NCBI RefSeq assembly: GCF_000003815.2
Contig: NC_049988.1
Span: 12,551,969 to 12,615,968, forward strand
Origin: Branchiostoma floridae
Taxonomy: Eukaryota > Chordata > Leptocardii > Amphioxiformes > Branchiostomatidae
DNA: 64,000 nucleotides
Direction: 5' to 3'
Shown here: one piece after another, positions 21,623 through 34,300 of the stretch
Layout: each line of letters starts with the position of its first letter
Numbering within the stretch: position 1 is the first letter of the stretch
Program-made: the position numbers and the translations under genes
Notes under the pieces: model-generated
The model's input: the letters and a program-made list of their open reading frames with translations, nothing else
The model's database searches: none
Told to the model about the DNA's origin: nothing

Positions 21623-22026
21623 NNNNNNNNNNNNNNNNNNNNNNNNNNNNNNNNNNNNNNNNNNNNNNNNNNNNNNNNNNNNNNNNNNNNNNNNNNNNNN
21701 NNNNNNNNNNNNNNNNNNNNNNNNNNNNNNNNNNNNNNNNNNNNNNNNNNNNNNNNNNNNNNNNNNNNNNNNNNNNNNNNNNNNNNNNNNNNNNNNNNNN
21801 NNNNNNNNNNNNNNNNNNNNNNNNNNNNNNNNNNNNNNNNNNNNNNNNNNNNNNNNNNNNNNNNNNNNNNNNNNNNNNNNNNNNNNNNNNNNNNNNNNNN
21901 NNNNNNNNNNNNNNNNNNNNNNNNNNNNNNNNNNNNNNNNNNNNNNNNNNNNNNNNNNNNNNNNNNNNNNNNNNNNNNNNNNNNNNNNNNNNNNNNNNNN
22001 NNNNNNNNNNNNNNNNNNNNNNNNNN
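21623..22026. other. Assembly gap (404 N)
   Basis: Run of 404 undetermined bases. Unlike the other three gaps it is not a round 100, so its size may have been estimated from read pairs. Confidence 1.
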
Positions 22027-23750
22027 TGTTGTAGTTATAGATTGTAGAAGTAGAAGGTACCAAAGGATCTCTGCTCATAATAAGAACGGGGTTACGACTG
22101 GATTGAAGTTTTTTTCCAGAAAATCCTGTACGCCTTACCAAAGTGTCCAATCAATATAGTCATTAGACGACTTCTTTGAAAACACCATGCACTCTGATAG
22201 AATCACTGGCTGACTCCAACTACAAGGAAGTGTACACACGTTTCATCTATACATAATCTATACCTACCCTACTTATGGTAACTGATTCAGAAGCAAAGAT
22301 AGGAAGCACAGTACTGGTGATCAATATCACAAGCCTCATCTGTCTTACAATCTTTGCTTGCCGACCTTCACCATGATAGTGGAAGCTGTGTTCATACGTG
22401 TGTATCCATACCTGGTCCAGTAACCCTCTGAATTACAATTCAAAGTTAGGACTGATTGCTACTGACTGAGTTACCCATCCAGCTTTCTTCCATCTTACTT
22501 GATTTTGATGAATATCTAAACATTCACCTATGAATTCCCCAGCTGCAGCCATGCCTCAAAGCTAAATCAAAGATTGACATCTAATTCTATACAAGAGCTT
22601 AAACAGTGCTCATCTTCTGACAGTGTAATTTTAAAACTAATTTCAGAGTCCATGTCACATCTATGATGAATGATCCTGGGTATTACCCTCCCAGTAATAC
22701 TAATAGCCTGATACTAGCTGGCCTTAAGGTACAATAAGGGTCAATGCTTTCTTATCCCTTGAAGGAATTAGTTTTAGAATAGTGTTTTTGAAGGAAACTG
22801 ATCCGCAGAGCTTCAGCAAATCTCACACTGTCAGCGCTAAGGTCATAGGCTAGGTTTAGATTGACTACTGGTAGCTTTACAAATGCTACATGCCAATTGG
22901 AGAAAGCTCGAAAATTTCTACTATTTTTTCTAGGTGCCACTAGATTCGGGATGAATCATACTTAGCTGGCAAATGGTATTTTGCACATTTTCAGCAATCT
23001 TTGATGTTCGCTTTTCTGTGTTTTACTGTAGTCAAGCTGACGTGACTGAATTACTAAACAGAATACCTATCCACACAATGCATTAGCCAAAAGTACTGAG
23101 TGCCAATAAAGATGCAAATAACTTCAACATGGAAATTAAAGTCTTCATTTGTATGTGTCGTGTGCATATCTATGAGCCACAACCTAACTTTCTAGCTAAT
23201 ATAAAAGTGTGAGACTTAAGCCTATGTTACATTACCTACCAAGGGCCAGGCCAGGCTGTTTGCGGAAACGAAAAAGTAAAGTTTATGCCAATAGATATGC
23301 ACAAGGCATGCTGTTGAATTAATTTTGGTCCGTTTTTGTGCTTTTGTTGTCTTTTATATCATACTCTTCATAACCCAAAACTGCCTGGCCAGGCTCCTTG
23401 GTTGAAATGTCCCATTAGTATCAAGGTGACATCAAAGGTAACACATGAGAAATGTATTGCATATTAGATTATAAACCATTACTACGAACAATATATTGCA
23501 ATATTGAATGGACACCTTAATATGACTTACATGTATGAGAAAGTATGGTTGAAAATCTTAATGCCCCTCTCTGCTAGCTGTGGTGTGATTTTGTTACAGT
23601 GTTGGAAGTGCACTGCGCATATCGTCACACATCTTGTGAAAATTGAATTAATGCCACGCATGCATGTTGGCAACTCGGCTTAATGTGTAATTTTCATGCA
23701 CGCAACAGGTTCTGACTCAACCCTTGCCTGAACACGAAACCGTGATGATG

Positions 23751-24329
23751 TCAATTTCCATAGCTCGACGGAGACAGTGATACCAGTCTCCGAGGAAATA
23801 ACCATTCTGACATTTTCGTGGACAGAGGAAAGATCCAGAAGGCATCCTGAACAGAATTGATTACAAATGGCGCAGCCTGTAAACCTGATCTATAAGTCCT
23901 CAACTTATTTTCCCGTTTGAGATAAGAACGGAGACGTAACAGACACGCGAGATGGAGCCAGTTTGTCTGGCGGTAATGGTTACATCCTTGCAAGAAGGGT
24001 TTAAGGAAATCACAAGGGAAGGGAGCTCCATTTTGAGTTGCTTCAAGGGCAGTATATAATGTCCTTGGCTGCATGTACCGTAATAAATTAGCTGGAACAG
24101 TTCCTTGCAAAAATTGCATGGCACAATTGATGACTCTGTGTACCCTTTTCAAATCAAGCTGTTCAGCTTGTACAATGTCACTAGAGATTTTGTTGAAATG
24201 TTGTAATGTCAGAATCACATTAAAAGGTACTAGCTGGCACTGTTGATCAATCCTGAGTTCAAATTGTAAACTTAACAGTTGAAGCTGACATATACTACAG
24301 GGAGTGGAAAAAATTTTAAAGTCTTTCAC
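23751..24329 (-). other. Unrecognised open reading frame, possibly an exon
   Basis: An open frame of about 192 codons on the minus strand, long for this AT-rich spacer. It begins at a GTG rather than an ATG; the first in-frame ATG is about 90 codons in. The peptide has Cys- and Leu-rich stretches (for example CSICQLQLLSLQFELRI) and no signal peptide, membrane helix or domain I know. A CTCCCTGTAG near its 5' end could be a splice acceptor. It could be an exon of a lineage-specific gene, a decayed transposon ORF or chance. Confidence 0.2.
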
Positions 24330-25508
24330 GAAAAAGACATATTGACAGCAGTCTTTTCTCTAATAGAATCATCTATGGATAAGTAGATTGAATAATTACA
24401 TAATTGTTTTATGATCATATTACCATGTTTTTAGGGGCATGCAACGTCTGTCTCTGTATTTTAATATCATTACCTCCATATCCTCAGGGCATTGCATGTT
24501 TGGCATGCTTTCAAGCACTTCTTCACCACTGGAGAATCAGCGCACTTCCCATTAATTTTTACCGCCCAACTTCTGGAGTGATGAAGACAGCTAGAATGTC
24601 AAATATAATGACAGAACTGGGACGTGATGTTCTGTTACCTACATGTTGGTAATGGTAATTTTACCATAACCATTTGCAATTCAAATGGGGGCACGCATAG
24701 TGTGACCTACACCACAAAATCTGATGCATGCAATGTTCTGAACATTTGAACAAAAAATGAAGGATGAAATTTCTAATCAAATTGAAAACGCACAGCTCTT
24801 AAGTCACGTCCCTGGAGGCTTGTTAAGTACAGAGTAGCACAGGTCTATGTGGAAATAACTATCCAACTGTAGATCAATATTGCGTTACATGGAACAAAGT
24901 GACCATTTGTTGGCATCTCCCTGTGGGTTTCATCACCCAGATTATGAGAAATCATGTCAGGGTCAAACCAGGAAGGATTGGGGTTCTACAGTAAATATGT
25001 CATTGCAATTTTTGTTTGCCTTTTAAATGCCTTTTTGCACACAAGGAAAAATTGGGATGAAATTCTATTCATAATTATAATATGCTACATGTACATGTAA
25101 CAAAAAATGCTGGTAAATTTTGTTTTCAATTTTCCTATAACCTTCTATCCCCATCAGCCTTCCTGGTCCATCCCTAATCGGATGTTCATTCGTTAATACC
25201 CAATGAACTAAAGTGGGACTCCAATGCAGTCTATAATGAAAGGAAATGAGAGAAAGGCTTTATGCAATATTCCCATTGAACTGGAAACCATTGATGGTAT
25301 CAATGTTACTGTCGTGCCATTTGTCTTTTTGATGTTAGTACAAAGCCAAAGGAGACAAAAGCAATGTCACTGACAGAGATACCAATAATATGCACCAGAT
25401 TACCCTGAAGGGATAGATTCCCATCAACAGTGGTGCATTGAGCATCAAAGATGATATATCTTATCTTTGTACTGGTACATCACAAGTCTCAGGAATTGAA
25501 AGGAATTC

Positions 25509-26417
25509 CTATTTTCTAACGTGAGCAACAACAAAAGGAAATTCCCAGATAGCACGTTGGTTTTCATCCTTTGGGGCGAAAGTGTAGAAGACGTAGATGA
25601 AATCCATGAGAAACTCATCGTGAAGGTGAGCAGGTATATGCTCCAGATGACTCAGTAGAGGCCGAAGAAACATCTTTTCTTCCTGGTCAGACTCAAACTT
25701 GACAGTAAACACTTGATTGACACAAGTGATCACTTCGAAGCCTACATCTTCCAGCAGCTTCTGCATCCCGATAGCATCCCCTTTGGGCCATTCCCACACC
25801 GGGTATGAGAAGCCAGTGAATGCCTCCTTCCATTTGGGATATTCGATTATTCCTCGGGCGACTGTCATGGCAGGGACACCCGCAGAGACACTGAAGAGGA
25901 ATTCCCCTCCCTGTTTAAGAGTCGAGAACACATTCCTGATCACACGTTCCTTTTCTTCTATCCAGTGGAGAACATTGAAACACACGGCCTTTCTGAAGGA
26001 CTCCTCCCAAACCAGCTTCATGGCAAGCTCATCGCGAGCGTCGGCGATGTGGTATGCTACCTTTTCGTGGGGACTGTTTTTACGAGCATGCCGTACCATG
26101 TCAGGCGAGACGTCAAACGCCTCCACAGACTTCACGCCGTGCTGCTGTGCAACGTATTTTGAAATCTCACCTGTGCCACATCCCACGTCGAGGACGGTAT
26201 CCCCCTCTTGCCACTCAAAGTTTTGATGCATGAGCATCACCGCGATCTCCTGCTGGATGGGTTGACTGCTGGAATACGAGTCCGTCAGGTCGGTACACAT
26301 CTTTCCCTGTTCCCACCAGGTCTGGCCACCCCGACACTCCCCTACACAATTCTGTGGTGAGAAAGCCATGTAGTGCATCGGAGAGCAGAACATAAGACCC
26401 AGCATAATCCTCTTCAT
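25509..26417 (-). CDS. Class I SAM-dependent methyltransferase, juvenile hormone acid methyltransferase-like
   Basis: Likely transfers a methyl group from S-adenosylmethionine to a small carboxylate or related substrate; the substrate is unknown, and the insect JHAMT name reflects similarity only. A single uninterrupted ORF of 302 aa, near the family size of about 280. Motif I is VLDVGCGTGEIS (near residue 93). It is followed by an acidic residue in the second strand (EAFDVSPDM), AYHIADARDEL, the JHAMT-type NVLHWIEEKERVIRN and the post-motif LKQGGEFLFSV. The start is the first in-frame ATG; an in-frame stop lies upstream at about 26454-26456. The N-terminus is Met- and Cys-rich and hydrophobic (MKRIMLGLMFCSPMHYMAF) and may not be a true signal peptide. 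An upstream non-coding exon is possible. Confidence 0.85.
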   Translation of the reverse strand: MKRIMLGLMFCSPMHYMAFSPQNCVGECRGGQTWWEQGKMCTDLTDSYSSSQPIQQEIAVMLMHQNFEWQEGDTVLDVGCGTGEISKYVAQQHGVKSVEAFDVSPDMVRHARKNSPHEKVAYHIADARDELAMKLVWEESFRKAVCFNVLHWIEEKERVIRNVFSTLKQGGEFLFSVSAGVPAMTVARGIIEYPKWKEAFTGFSYPVWEWPKGDAIGMQKLLEDVGFEVITCVNQVFTVKFESDQEEKMFLRPLLSHLEHIPAHLHDEFLMDFIYVFYTFAPKDENQRAIWEFPFVVAHVRK

Positions 26418-28372
26418 AGCTTGGGAATACACATCCAGCCAGCCAGCGGGCCTTTAAGTCCATGACAACAAGATTCCTCAACGGTGTGTGTTAAGGGTCG
26501 GCTTCTTAGAGAAGTCACATCGCAGTCCTAGCATGCACGCCGCCAAAGAGGTCAATTTATAACCCAAACGCACCGCACAGAGAGAAAAAGGTTCGCCGTG
26601 CCCATCAGAGTGATCACATGGCACTACACTGCAGTCTGCCTGAGTTAGATATGGGTACCACAAGATATGCAAATGAGCCTGGCTCACAGCGACCAATGGG
26701 GAGGCTGGGTGGGTGATGATGGGTAATGAGGCATGCACCGCTTGGGAAAACATGTGATCAATAATGGAAGATGAATGAGGGAACTGTGATTTGGTTATCG
26801 GGGTCCAGAGGGAACGTCACATGCACGGCCATACATTCGGGTGAAGCACAGCAGAGGAGCTCACGGTTATGCATTGTATAAGACATTAGAGGTGTATACA
26901 TTCAGGTGTAAACAAACATATTCAAGCATGCAGCTTCATTTCCCAAGATGAATAGAATTATTCTGGGTTTTTTTTAATGAATGTCTTGATTTGATTTGAT
27001 TTGATTTAAGCTTCCAGTACTCTTTAAGTTACTTAAGTATGTTGTACAAAATTTGCAAAATTCTTTTTATGACAAATGCCCACATTTTTTATTGCAATGA
27101 CAAATGATATTGACCTTTTTATTGTTGCCTTTGATACAGCCCTTATACTAAATCCAATGCTCCACCTAATTAAATGATGGCTCTTTTCATCATGACTCTG
27201 GAGTCAATTATCAGGAGTACAGAACTGTTGCTAATGAGGATGATTTAGAGATGTGCCTAATGGAGAAGGCTTATCCCCATCTATCCTGGGGCAAACAATG
27301 GGAGGAGGATCTTTTTGATACTGCTACGAGTTATCAGTCAAGGGTGTTTTAATTAGACTTAGACTAATAGTATTCCTCACCACTAGCAGATACCAGCATT
27401 TGAGCTGCAGATTTACCAAAGACGAATTGATCTGGGTGCAATTAATTGTATACTGTAAATGCATTTCAGTTTGCGGGGATTTAATTTCACGGTAGCGGGA
27501 AAAAGGACTTTTCGCGGTGGTTTTAATTTCGCGGTAGCACCATGCACTGTAGTCTCTTATTGCCTCGGAAAAATGTTCGCAGTGGTTTTAAGTTCACGGT
27601 GAAGCGGCCACCACAAAAAACGCGAAGATTAATCCACCGCGAAACTTTCTGCATTTACAGTATATCAATATTATTTGGGCTTTCTATTTTGCACTGTTTT
27701 CTTGATGTTTGGCCTTGAGACATAAAGAAAATGGTGCATAATAGAAAGCCCGATAAGAAGGCTGAAAACATGTCAAAAACAGTCAGATGCAGAGCCAAAC
27801 ATCGGATGGAGAGTAGTGAAAGTCATGAAAAGGGATCGATTAGGGACCTGACGTTATTTACTGGGGGGAGGGGGCTGGTGCAAAATAGGTCTGGTAAAAA
27901 ATTTTAGTAGTGAAAGTCATGAAAAGGGATTGATTATCAAAACAAAAGAGATGTGACCGTCAGACCAAAGTTGATTTCCATACTTAAATAAATGTTTACA
28001 ACCGCTTGCATGATCTTCATCAAATTCGTTACCACAATATCGTTACATATTTAAAGCCTTCTAATGATATCTAAGACCACATAATGCATTCATAAGCAAC
28101 AGCAGAGACAATTCAAAATTGAGTTTCCAAAGTTTTTCATTAAATTTTGAAACTTGCCTTACAAGTAGTAACTTTGATGAACCATCATTTCTCAGCCAAC
28201 CTGAAGCGCTTTAGACAAAGTAGATTTTTATATATAATAGGAGATAAGTCTTTCAGCCTCATCCTTCAAGCCCAAACCATGAGGCATTGTGGGATACGAT
28301 TGTACCCTGCGGTGCATGTTGGGATAGTTTAAACACCTTGCTCGGGTCAGGGGTCGGGTGCGGCATTGTGGG
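26418..28372. other. Divergent intergenic region, methyltransferase to CRTAP/P3H4
   Basis: About 2 kb between two divergent genes, expected to hold both promoters. It contains a short TTGAT microsatellite (about 26983-27007), a family D element (27451-27662) and, close to the CRTAP start, three copies of a GCATnnTGGGAT-type word. No ORF with a recognisable domain. Confidence 0.55.
27451..27662. mobile_element. Family D TIR element (best copy)
   Basis: Ends TACTGTAAATGCATTTCAG and CTGCATTTACAGTA are inverted repeats. The interior has repeated TTTCGCGGT words and TTAATTTCGCGGTAGCACC followed by CATGCACTGTAGTCTCTTA. About 212 bp, non-coding. Related copies at 11083, 37425 and 44833. Confidence 0.8.
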
Positions 28373-28374
28373 AT
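28314..28374 (+). promoter_or_regulatory. Cluster of GCATnnTGGGAT words at the CRTAP start
   Basis: GCATTGTGGGAT at 28284-28295, GCATGTTGGGAT at 28314-28325 and GCATTGTGGGAT at 28363-28374, the last overlapping the first ATG. The word resembles half of the ZNF143/THAP11 site (GCATTCTGGGA). Function is inferred from resemblance only. Confidence 0.35.
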
Positions 28375-31300
28375 GCTAGCGGTGCAGAAGACGTGTCACA
28401 TCATGGCGCAGGCTGTCTTCATCTTCGGGACCACTTTCTGCTTGTACCTCGCCGTCATTCTCGTCGATCCCGCCTTGGGGGACGACCCAAGCATCGTCCC
28501 GTACGATCAGCTCTACGAGGCCGGCAAGACTCACTACACGAGAGAGGAATGGCTGGACACAATCATTCACATGGAGAGGGCCATCAAGAACTACAAGTTG
28601 AGACGGTCCGAGATGATCGGCTGCCGTATGAAGTGCACCAACCACACCAAGATCGTCAAGGACGTCTTCGCTCTTGACCATCGCTACTCTCATCATAACG
28701 AGCTCAACTTCTTCGCACAAGTCGTGAAGAAGGCGGAGTGTCTGAAGCACTGCCTGGACGACCGGCTGGGCGACATCTGGCAACTCCCGGTCCACGAAGA
28801 CATCGAGAAGGAGTTTGAAGCCAGAGTTCCTTACGACTACCTACAACTGGCTTACTGGAGGGTAAGAACACTTATTTCTTCTAGATCTAGGTACTAAACG
28901 TCAACTAATATACATAAGGGTTCAAAACCAGACTTTGCAAAGGTCTGTAGCAAAGTAATTATCACACATATCCTGAAAAGTCGGCCAAGTTTCCTTCCGT
29001 TGTATTCAAGGTACGGTTCCGAAAAGTCGACGTACGTTTCTTCAATTCTTGCACATGATTTGCAGCATATTCTTGTTACTTAAAGGTCTCTACCAATTTC
29101 ACTGTATCCAATTCTGTACCAAAAGTATTAAAGACGTTTCTTGGCTGAGCTAGCGGCCCTCCCCGCGACCCTACCCACACGAAGTCGGGGCTCTACGTGG
29201 CGTAACCCGACACCAAGACGCCAGCCGTCCGGGGCCCAGATTTCCCACTATTTGGTTCACCACATTTTTCACACGGTGCGAAAACCTTTCCAAGCCTGAG
29301 AGAATTCAGTACTATCTTAACCTGAAGACAATAAGGGATTCAATAGTGATTTATTTATTCCTAAACATGAAAATGTCTCAGCTCGAAGCCGCCTCGAACC
29401 ATAATTTGCGATAACTTGGGACTAGCAAAACTATTGCTAAACTTTCACTTTTCACTGCAGAGTTTGAACTGAAGAAAGGGTCAAAAGGTCGAATTCAAAT
29501 AATGAAAGATGTGTTGATTGAATCTTTATTTTGAGATAGATTTAATTTTCTCCCATTGTGTGTAAATTTGGTCACAATGGGTCAGACCAATTATCATCAA
29601 TTATGTGCTCAATCTGTCAGTGATTTGTTAAACAAACAGCTGTTAAGCTTAAAGACTTAATAGAATTGCCATATTTAGTAAAAAAAATCGGTGAGAGAAA
29701 ACGGTATTGGTCACTTTTTTGACAACTATCTTTGTATCTTATCTTTGGTTTCATCACTAAATTCATTTATGTCAGGTCAATATTTTAGCATTATACAGTC
29801 AAGTTTGACATGATAGTATTAATTGAAAGTCCCAAATCTCCCCAAAATTATGGTCACAAGTATATGAAAAGGTTATACAGAAAACAAAACCCCTGCAGAA
29901 TTCTCCACCCATGTAAACAGCTATTTTCATGCTGTAGTCAGGAAAAAAATGCCAGTAGTCGGTGTAGTTTGTTGATTGTCTGAATCCCCACAGATTTGGC
30001 CTTCCAGTGGATACCACACTGTTTACACCACGTCTGCATAAACAAACGCACACAGCTAACCCCTTTGTGGACCCTGTGTTCAGAAATGGCTGCAGTTATG
30101 GTTACTGATGGGATATTGTATTCTTTTGGTAGACTGTAAACTTGAACCAGACAGAATGACAACTTACTAGTAGAGTGGCTAGTAACTAACCAAAAGTGAA
30201 TATGAGATGTATGATAACTGAATTATCATACCAGTTTTGCACGTGTGGTAATTAAAGAAACTTCTTTATCAATATCAGCCAAATTGTTTACTTTTTTTTT
30301 ACACATTTAAATTGAGTTATGCCCATAATTTACTTTTTTTAATGTGTTTTGGACAAGAAGTTAAAAGACCACACATCCATTTTGAAAGTACAATTACAAC
30401 AGATGTGAGAACCAGATGTAGGAACCATGTGTACTGTTTTCTTTGGGCGCAAAAATGGTGCAATCTTTAGAAAGCATACGTAGGTGCCAAACTTGTAGAA
30501 AGTTGAGGCAAACTGTCTCAGAAACGTTTCCACACAGGCCATCTTTCTGAGGCATGATGTTCCAAATGGCCGTCTGCCAGAGGCTGCAGAAAATTGAGTC
30601 CCTGTTCCAGCCAGATCTAACCAGACGGCCAGGTCTTGGTCACTTCCAGAACTTCCATATTAATTTGTCAAGACAGTGATTCATGCACTGGGGGCACCGG
30701 TGCAGCACTGCGAGGTTCGTTCACTGCAGTACTGTTGTGTTGTTTTCGCCAATTTTTTATAATTTAGATATTGCATAATACATATAAGTATGACTTAGAA
30801 GACAACAAAATACAGAAAATGTAAGAAAATTTGTTCTTCATCTCTGAAATTAGTTGAGTAAATTTCAGAAGCCCGCAGTACTGTACTAGTGCCTCAAGTG
30901 CAGTGAGATACCACCTTATGGGACATTTTGGGTATAAAGTAGTCATCCGTGTACAAATACTGCAATGTATCAAGAGGTTATTGGCAGAATGTACCTAGTC
31001 TTTCCTCTTTTTTCTTTTTTTCTTTCCCAAAATAAGCAGATCATGCCAGATGTACCCAATCAAAGTAATCTTACTAGCACCATAATTAATTTGAACTAAC
31101 GTGCCTTGAATTCTTGTCAAATATTACATAACCATTACAAAAAGTTAATTTTAAAACTCATTGGATTTCTCACTCCTACTGAAAAAAAGAAAGGCAATTA
31201 TCTACACTCCCTATCAGTCCAAGACTAGAAAATGCTCTACCCTAAAGCCAAACCTCACAGTTAGTGAATAGAGAACATGAATTGTCTTAACTCTTAAGCC

Positions 31301-34300
31301 TGTCTAGCAAGCTTCCTCTTGCTCCATTATGAGATGAGCAGGGCTGTCTCTACTAGAACCTCTCCCTGGGACAGAAATTTGTTGTCCGTCCAAAAAATCT
31401 GAACTTTGTGACATGAAATTGATGGAAATTTATTTTGGAAAGGATTGAACAATGAAAGTCAACAACATAGTCTCCCAACTCAAGAAGAACTTTATTGCAC
31501 GACAACTGTAGAGGATACAGTGTTTGGCAACTTGTACATACAATACATACAGAACAGAACACTACATGAATTACTAGTATCTAAAAATCTAAGAGACTAA
31601 TCTATTTTACACATGGAATATAATACTGATGAGTAGTACATGAAAAAATCTAAAGCTGGAGAGAGCCCTTGAGGTAAGGAAGCTACAGGAATGTAACCTT
31701 TTGTCCAACCCCCATAGCCAGTACAAGTTGAATTTGTTACCTGAAGGCACCCTCAGCAGGCAGAAGGTTAAAGACTACCAGTACGACCTTGATGTTGAAT
31801 GAGAATCCAGTGATTTTTAATATCCTGCACCTATAACTAGGGCCCCACAGGCATATTGACCTGTATTCACAACAGGCTTTTAGGCACTAGACGCACTGGG
31901 GAGCAGATTTAAAATTCTGATTGACCAGGGATGCCACTTCTTCAACTGTGACCTCTCTGACAGTAATTTGCCCCTCTGGATGTACCATTTTAACTCAAAA
32001 TTCTCTCAAACCCCGAACCATGGAAGATCGATGCCCCTGCCCCCCCCCCCCACCACACACACACACAATACTCGGTGTCTACAGTGATACAGATAATTGT
32101 CCCATGGAGATGTAGATATACTACATATTGCATTATGACATGAAATATTATGGATAAAATGATATTGACTACATATTGTTGATGTTGGTGAATTGAAGCA
32201 CTAGATTGACCAAGACTAGAACACTTCTGTATCTTAATCTATACAGCCAGTATAACTGCCCTTCGGTGTAACACACCAGCTTCGCAGGCAGGCGGTGCAT
32301 CTGGTTATATTACACTGAACGACTCGTCACACCTAGCTTCTGCACATCTACCTCCAAATGTTCTTCCAAAACTTTATAATCCACCAAAGATGCCCCTGCT
32401 CCTCTGCTTGGTCAGTTGGTACTAACAAATTCTACTCTACAGTAGTTTTGGGAAAATACAAATTTTTGAACACCAATCCTAGTCTGGTAACTCTGGTACA
32501 TGTACTTGAAGGCATGACTATCCCTTGTTCTTTTTTGAGCTGGTTTAAGAATTAGAGCATTAGTCATTTACGTACGCAGCGGTACACTTGTTTAAATGAT
32601 ACTGATAGGCATGGCTAACATTGATGGCATGTTTCCTTACAGACCAACCAGTTGGCCAAGGCAGTTGCAGCAGCACACACCTTCATCGTGGCCAACCCAG
32701 ACCACTCTGTAATGCAGGACAACATCGAGTTCTACAAGGAGTTTGAAGGAGTGACCAAGGACATGTTCCAAGACATGGAGAGACCAGAACACGAGGTTAG
32801 CAAATCTCTTTGTCAATAATCTCAGATTTCAGTTTGGTATAGTCTTTAAAGTGATGTGATCATATGACTAGCTTTTAGTTTAGGAAAACCTTTATCGGGT
32901 AGCTCAAGTCAATATGTCTCGCATTTTCAGCCAAGCGCACCATGTCTACTCAGTAAGTCTGTTGTGTTTTTGAATATGTAGAAGTCTAATGCCTGAGGCT
33001 AAGTATACTAGGTTGATCCAGGGGGTAACAGCTTCAACATCAAGATATATTAGTCTGCCAGATTTGTGAATATTTATGTTGCACTTTAAAAGAAAAACAA
33101 CATCATCATTCTGTTACATTAATAGCTATGCTTTATACTTAAAATCATAGGCTTGTACTTATTTTGATTACAATTTTCCTTTCAAACATTTGTAGTATAG
33201 TATCTCATTGGGAAACAGAAGCAATTTGTTTGTCCAGAAAAAAGCATCTATTTGAAGTTATTTATCTTTTTGAAGACATTTACTTCTCCTTGAATGCAAA
33301 ACTGGTACCATGAAAGTGATATCATTCATCAAATAAAAGCAAATATTTTTTAATTAGTATGATACAGATTGCCTAGCAATGACTTAAAAAATACAATATA
33401 TTATGTTGCCTGAGACATAAAAGCTTGCCAATAGTAATGATGGAAATAGTTCCACTGTTCCAGTATGCAACTCATTAAATGAAATATCACCTTGAATTCC
33501 TGTGCCAGAGGAAGCCTATGATCCTATGATCCGAATTACATCTTCATACAACATTAAAGCTAGCTAGTTTCAATTGAATTCAGCCTGATGTTTTATTATC
33601 CTGAGCTTAGGCCACACCAATTTAATTTCTTGGTTCACTGATTTTTTCATAAGACATATGGAGCGAGAGGGCGAAATAAAAATGAAAATAAAAATTGTAA
33701 AATGGTTGGGGTAAAGGTAAGGGCTAGTCCAAAACATGATAAAGAATAAAAAGTTTTCAGCTTGAAAAAGTACAAAAACACTATTTACTGTACAGTAACA
33801 GCACCTGTTCGTTAGAAATTACAAAAGTAGTGTCAGTTTTTATGTTTGTCCCATTCTTCATGAATGAAAAATATAACTTCAATGATAATACCCACACTTT
33901 AAGGAGATTATAATATAAAGGCCAATTTGCTACACCAGAAAGTTGGTGAATGGTTTCATTAATGGTGAAAATTTGCTGAGTGTTAATTTTTATTTTTATT
34001 TTTTTTCCCAAAAAATAGGAGCGAGCGAATCCGTGAACCAAGAAATTAAATTGGTGTGGCCTTATATAGCCATTTTATGAGCAGATGTAATGTGTATGTG
34101 GGTGGAAACACACTATACGTTCTACCACAGTACATATAGGGTCATTACTGTGAATCAAATGTGCTTCTCCATTGCACAGCAAATGTTCTACAACGGAGTG
34201 GCTGCCTACAATGACCAGGACTACAAAGAGTGCAAGAGAACGATGGAGAAGGCCATCAAGCTGTACTACCATGCAGAGATGGAGTGTAGGGTACAGTGCG

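Larger units (their letters stand above)
18398..25508. other. Gene-poor spacer
   Basis: About 7.1 kb between convergent genes (gamma-tubulin plus, methyltransferase minus). It contains a 404-bp assembly gap (21623-22026), AT-rich sequence and one unexplained minus-strand ORF (23751-24329, listed separately). I recognise no exon, RNA gene or complete transposon. Some of the right end is presumably 3' UTR of the methyltransferase. Confidence 0.5.

Noticed and set aside
21593-22150. Long minus-strand ORF of 185 codons
   Set aside because: Almost entirely undetermined bases of an assembly gap.
28376-28795. 139-codon antisense ORF over CRTAP exon 1
   Set aside because: Antisense shadow of the first coding exon.
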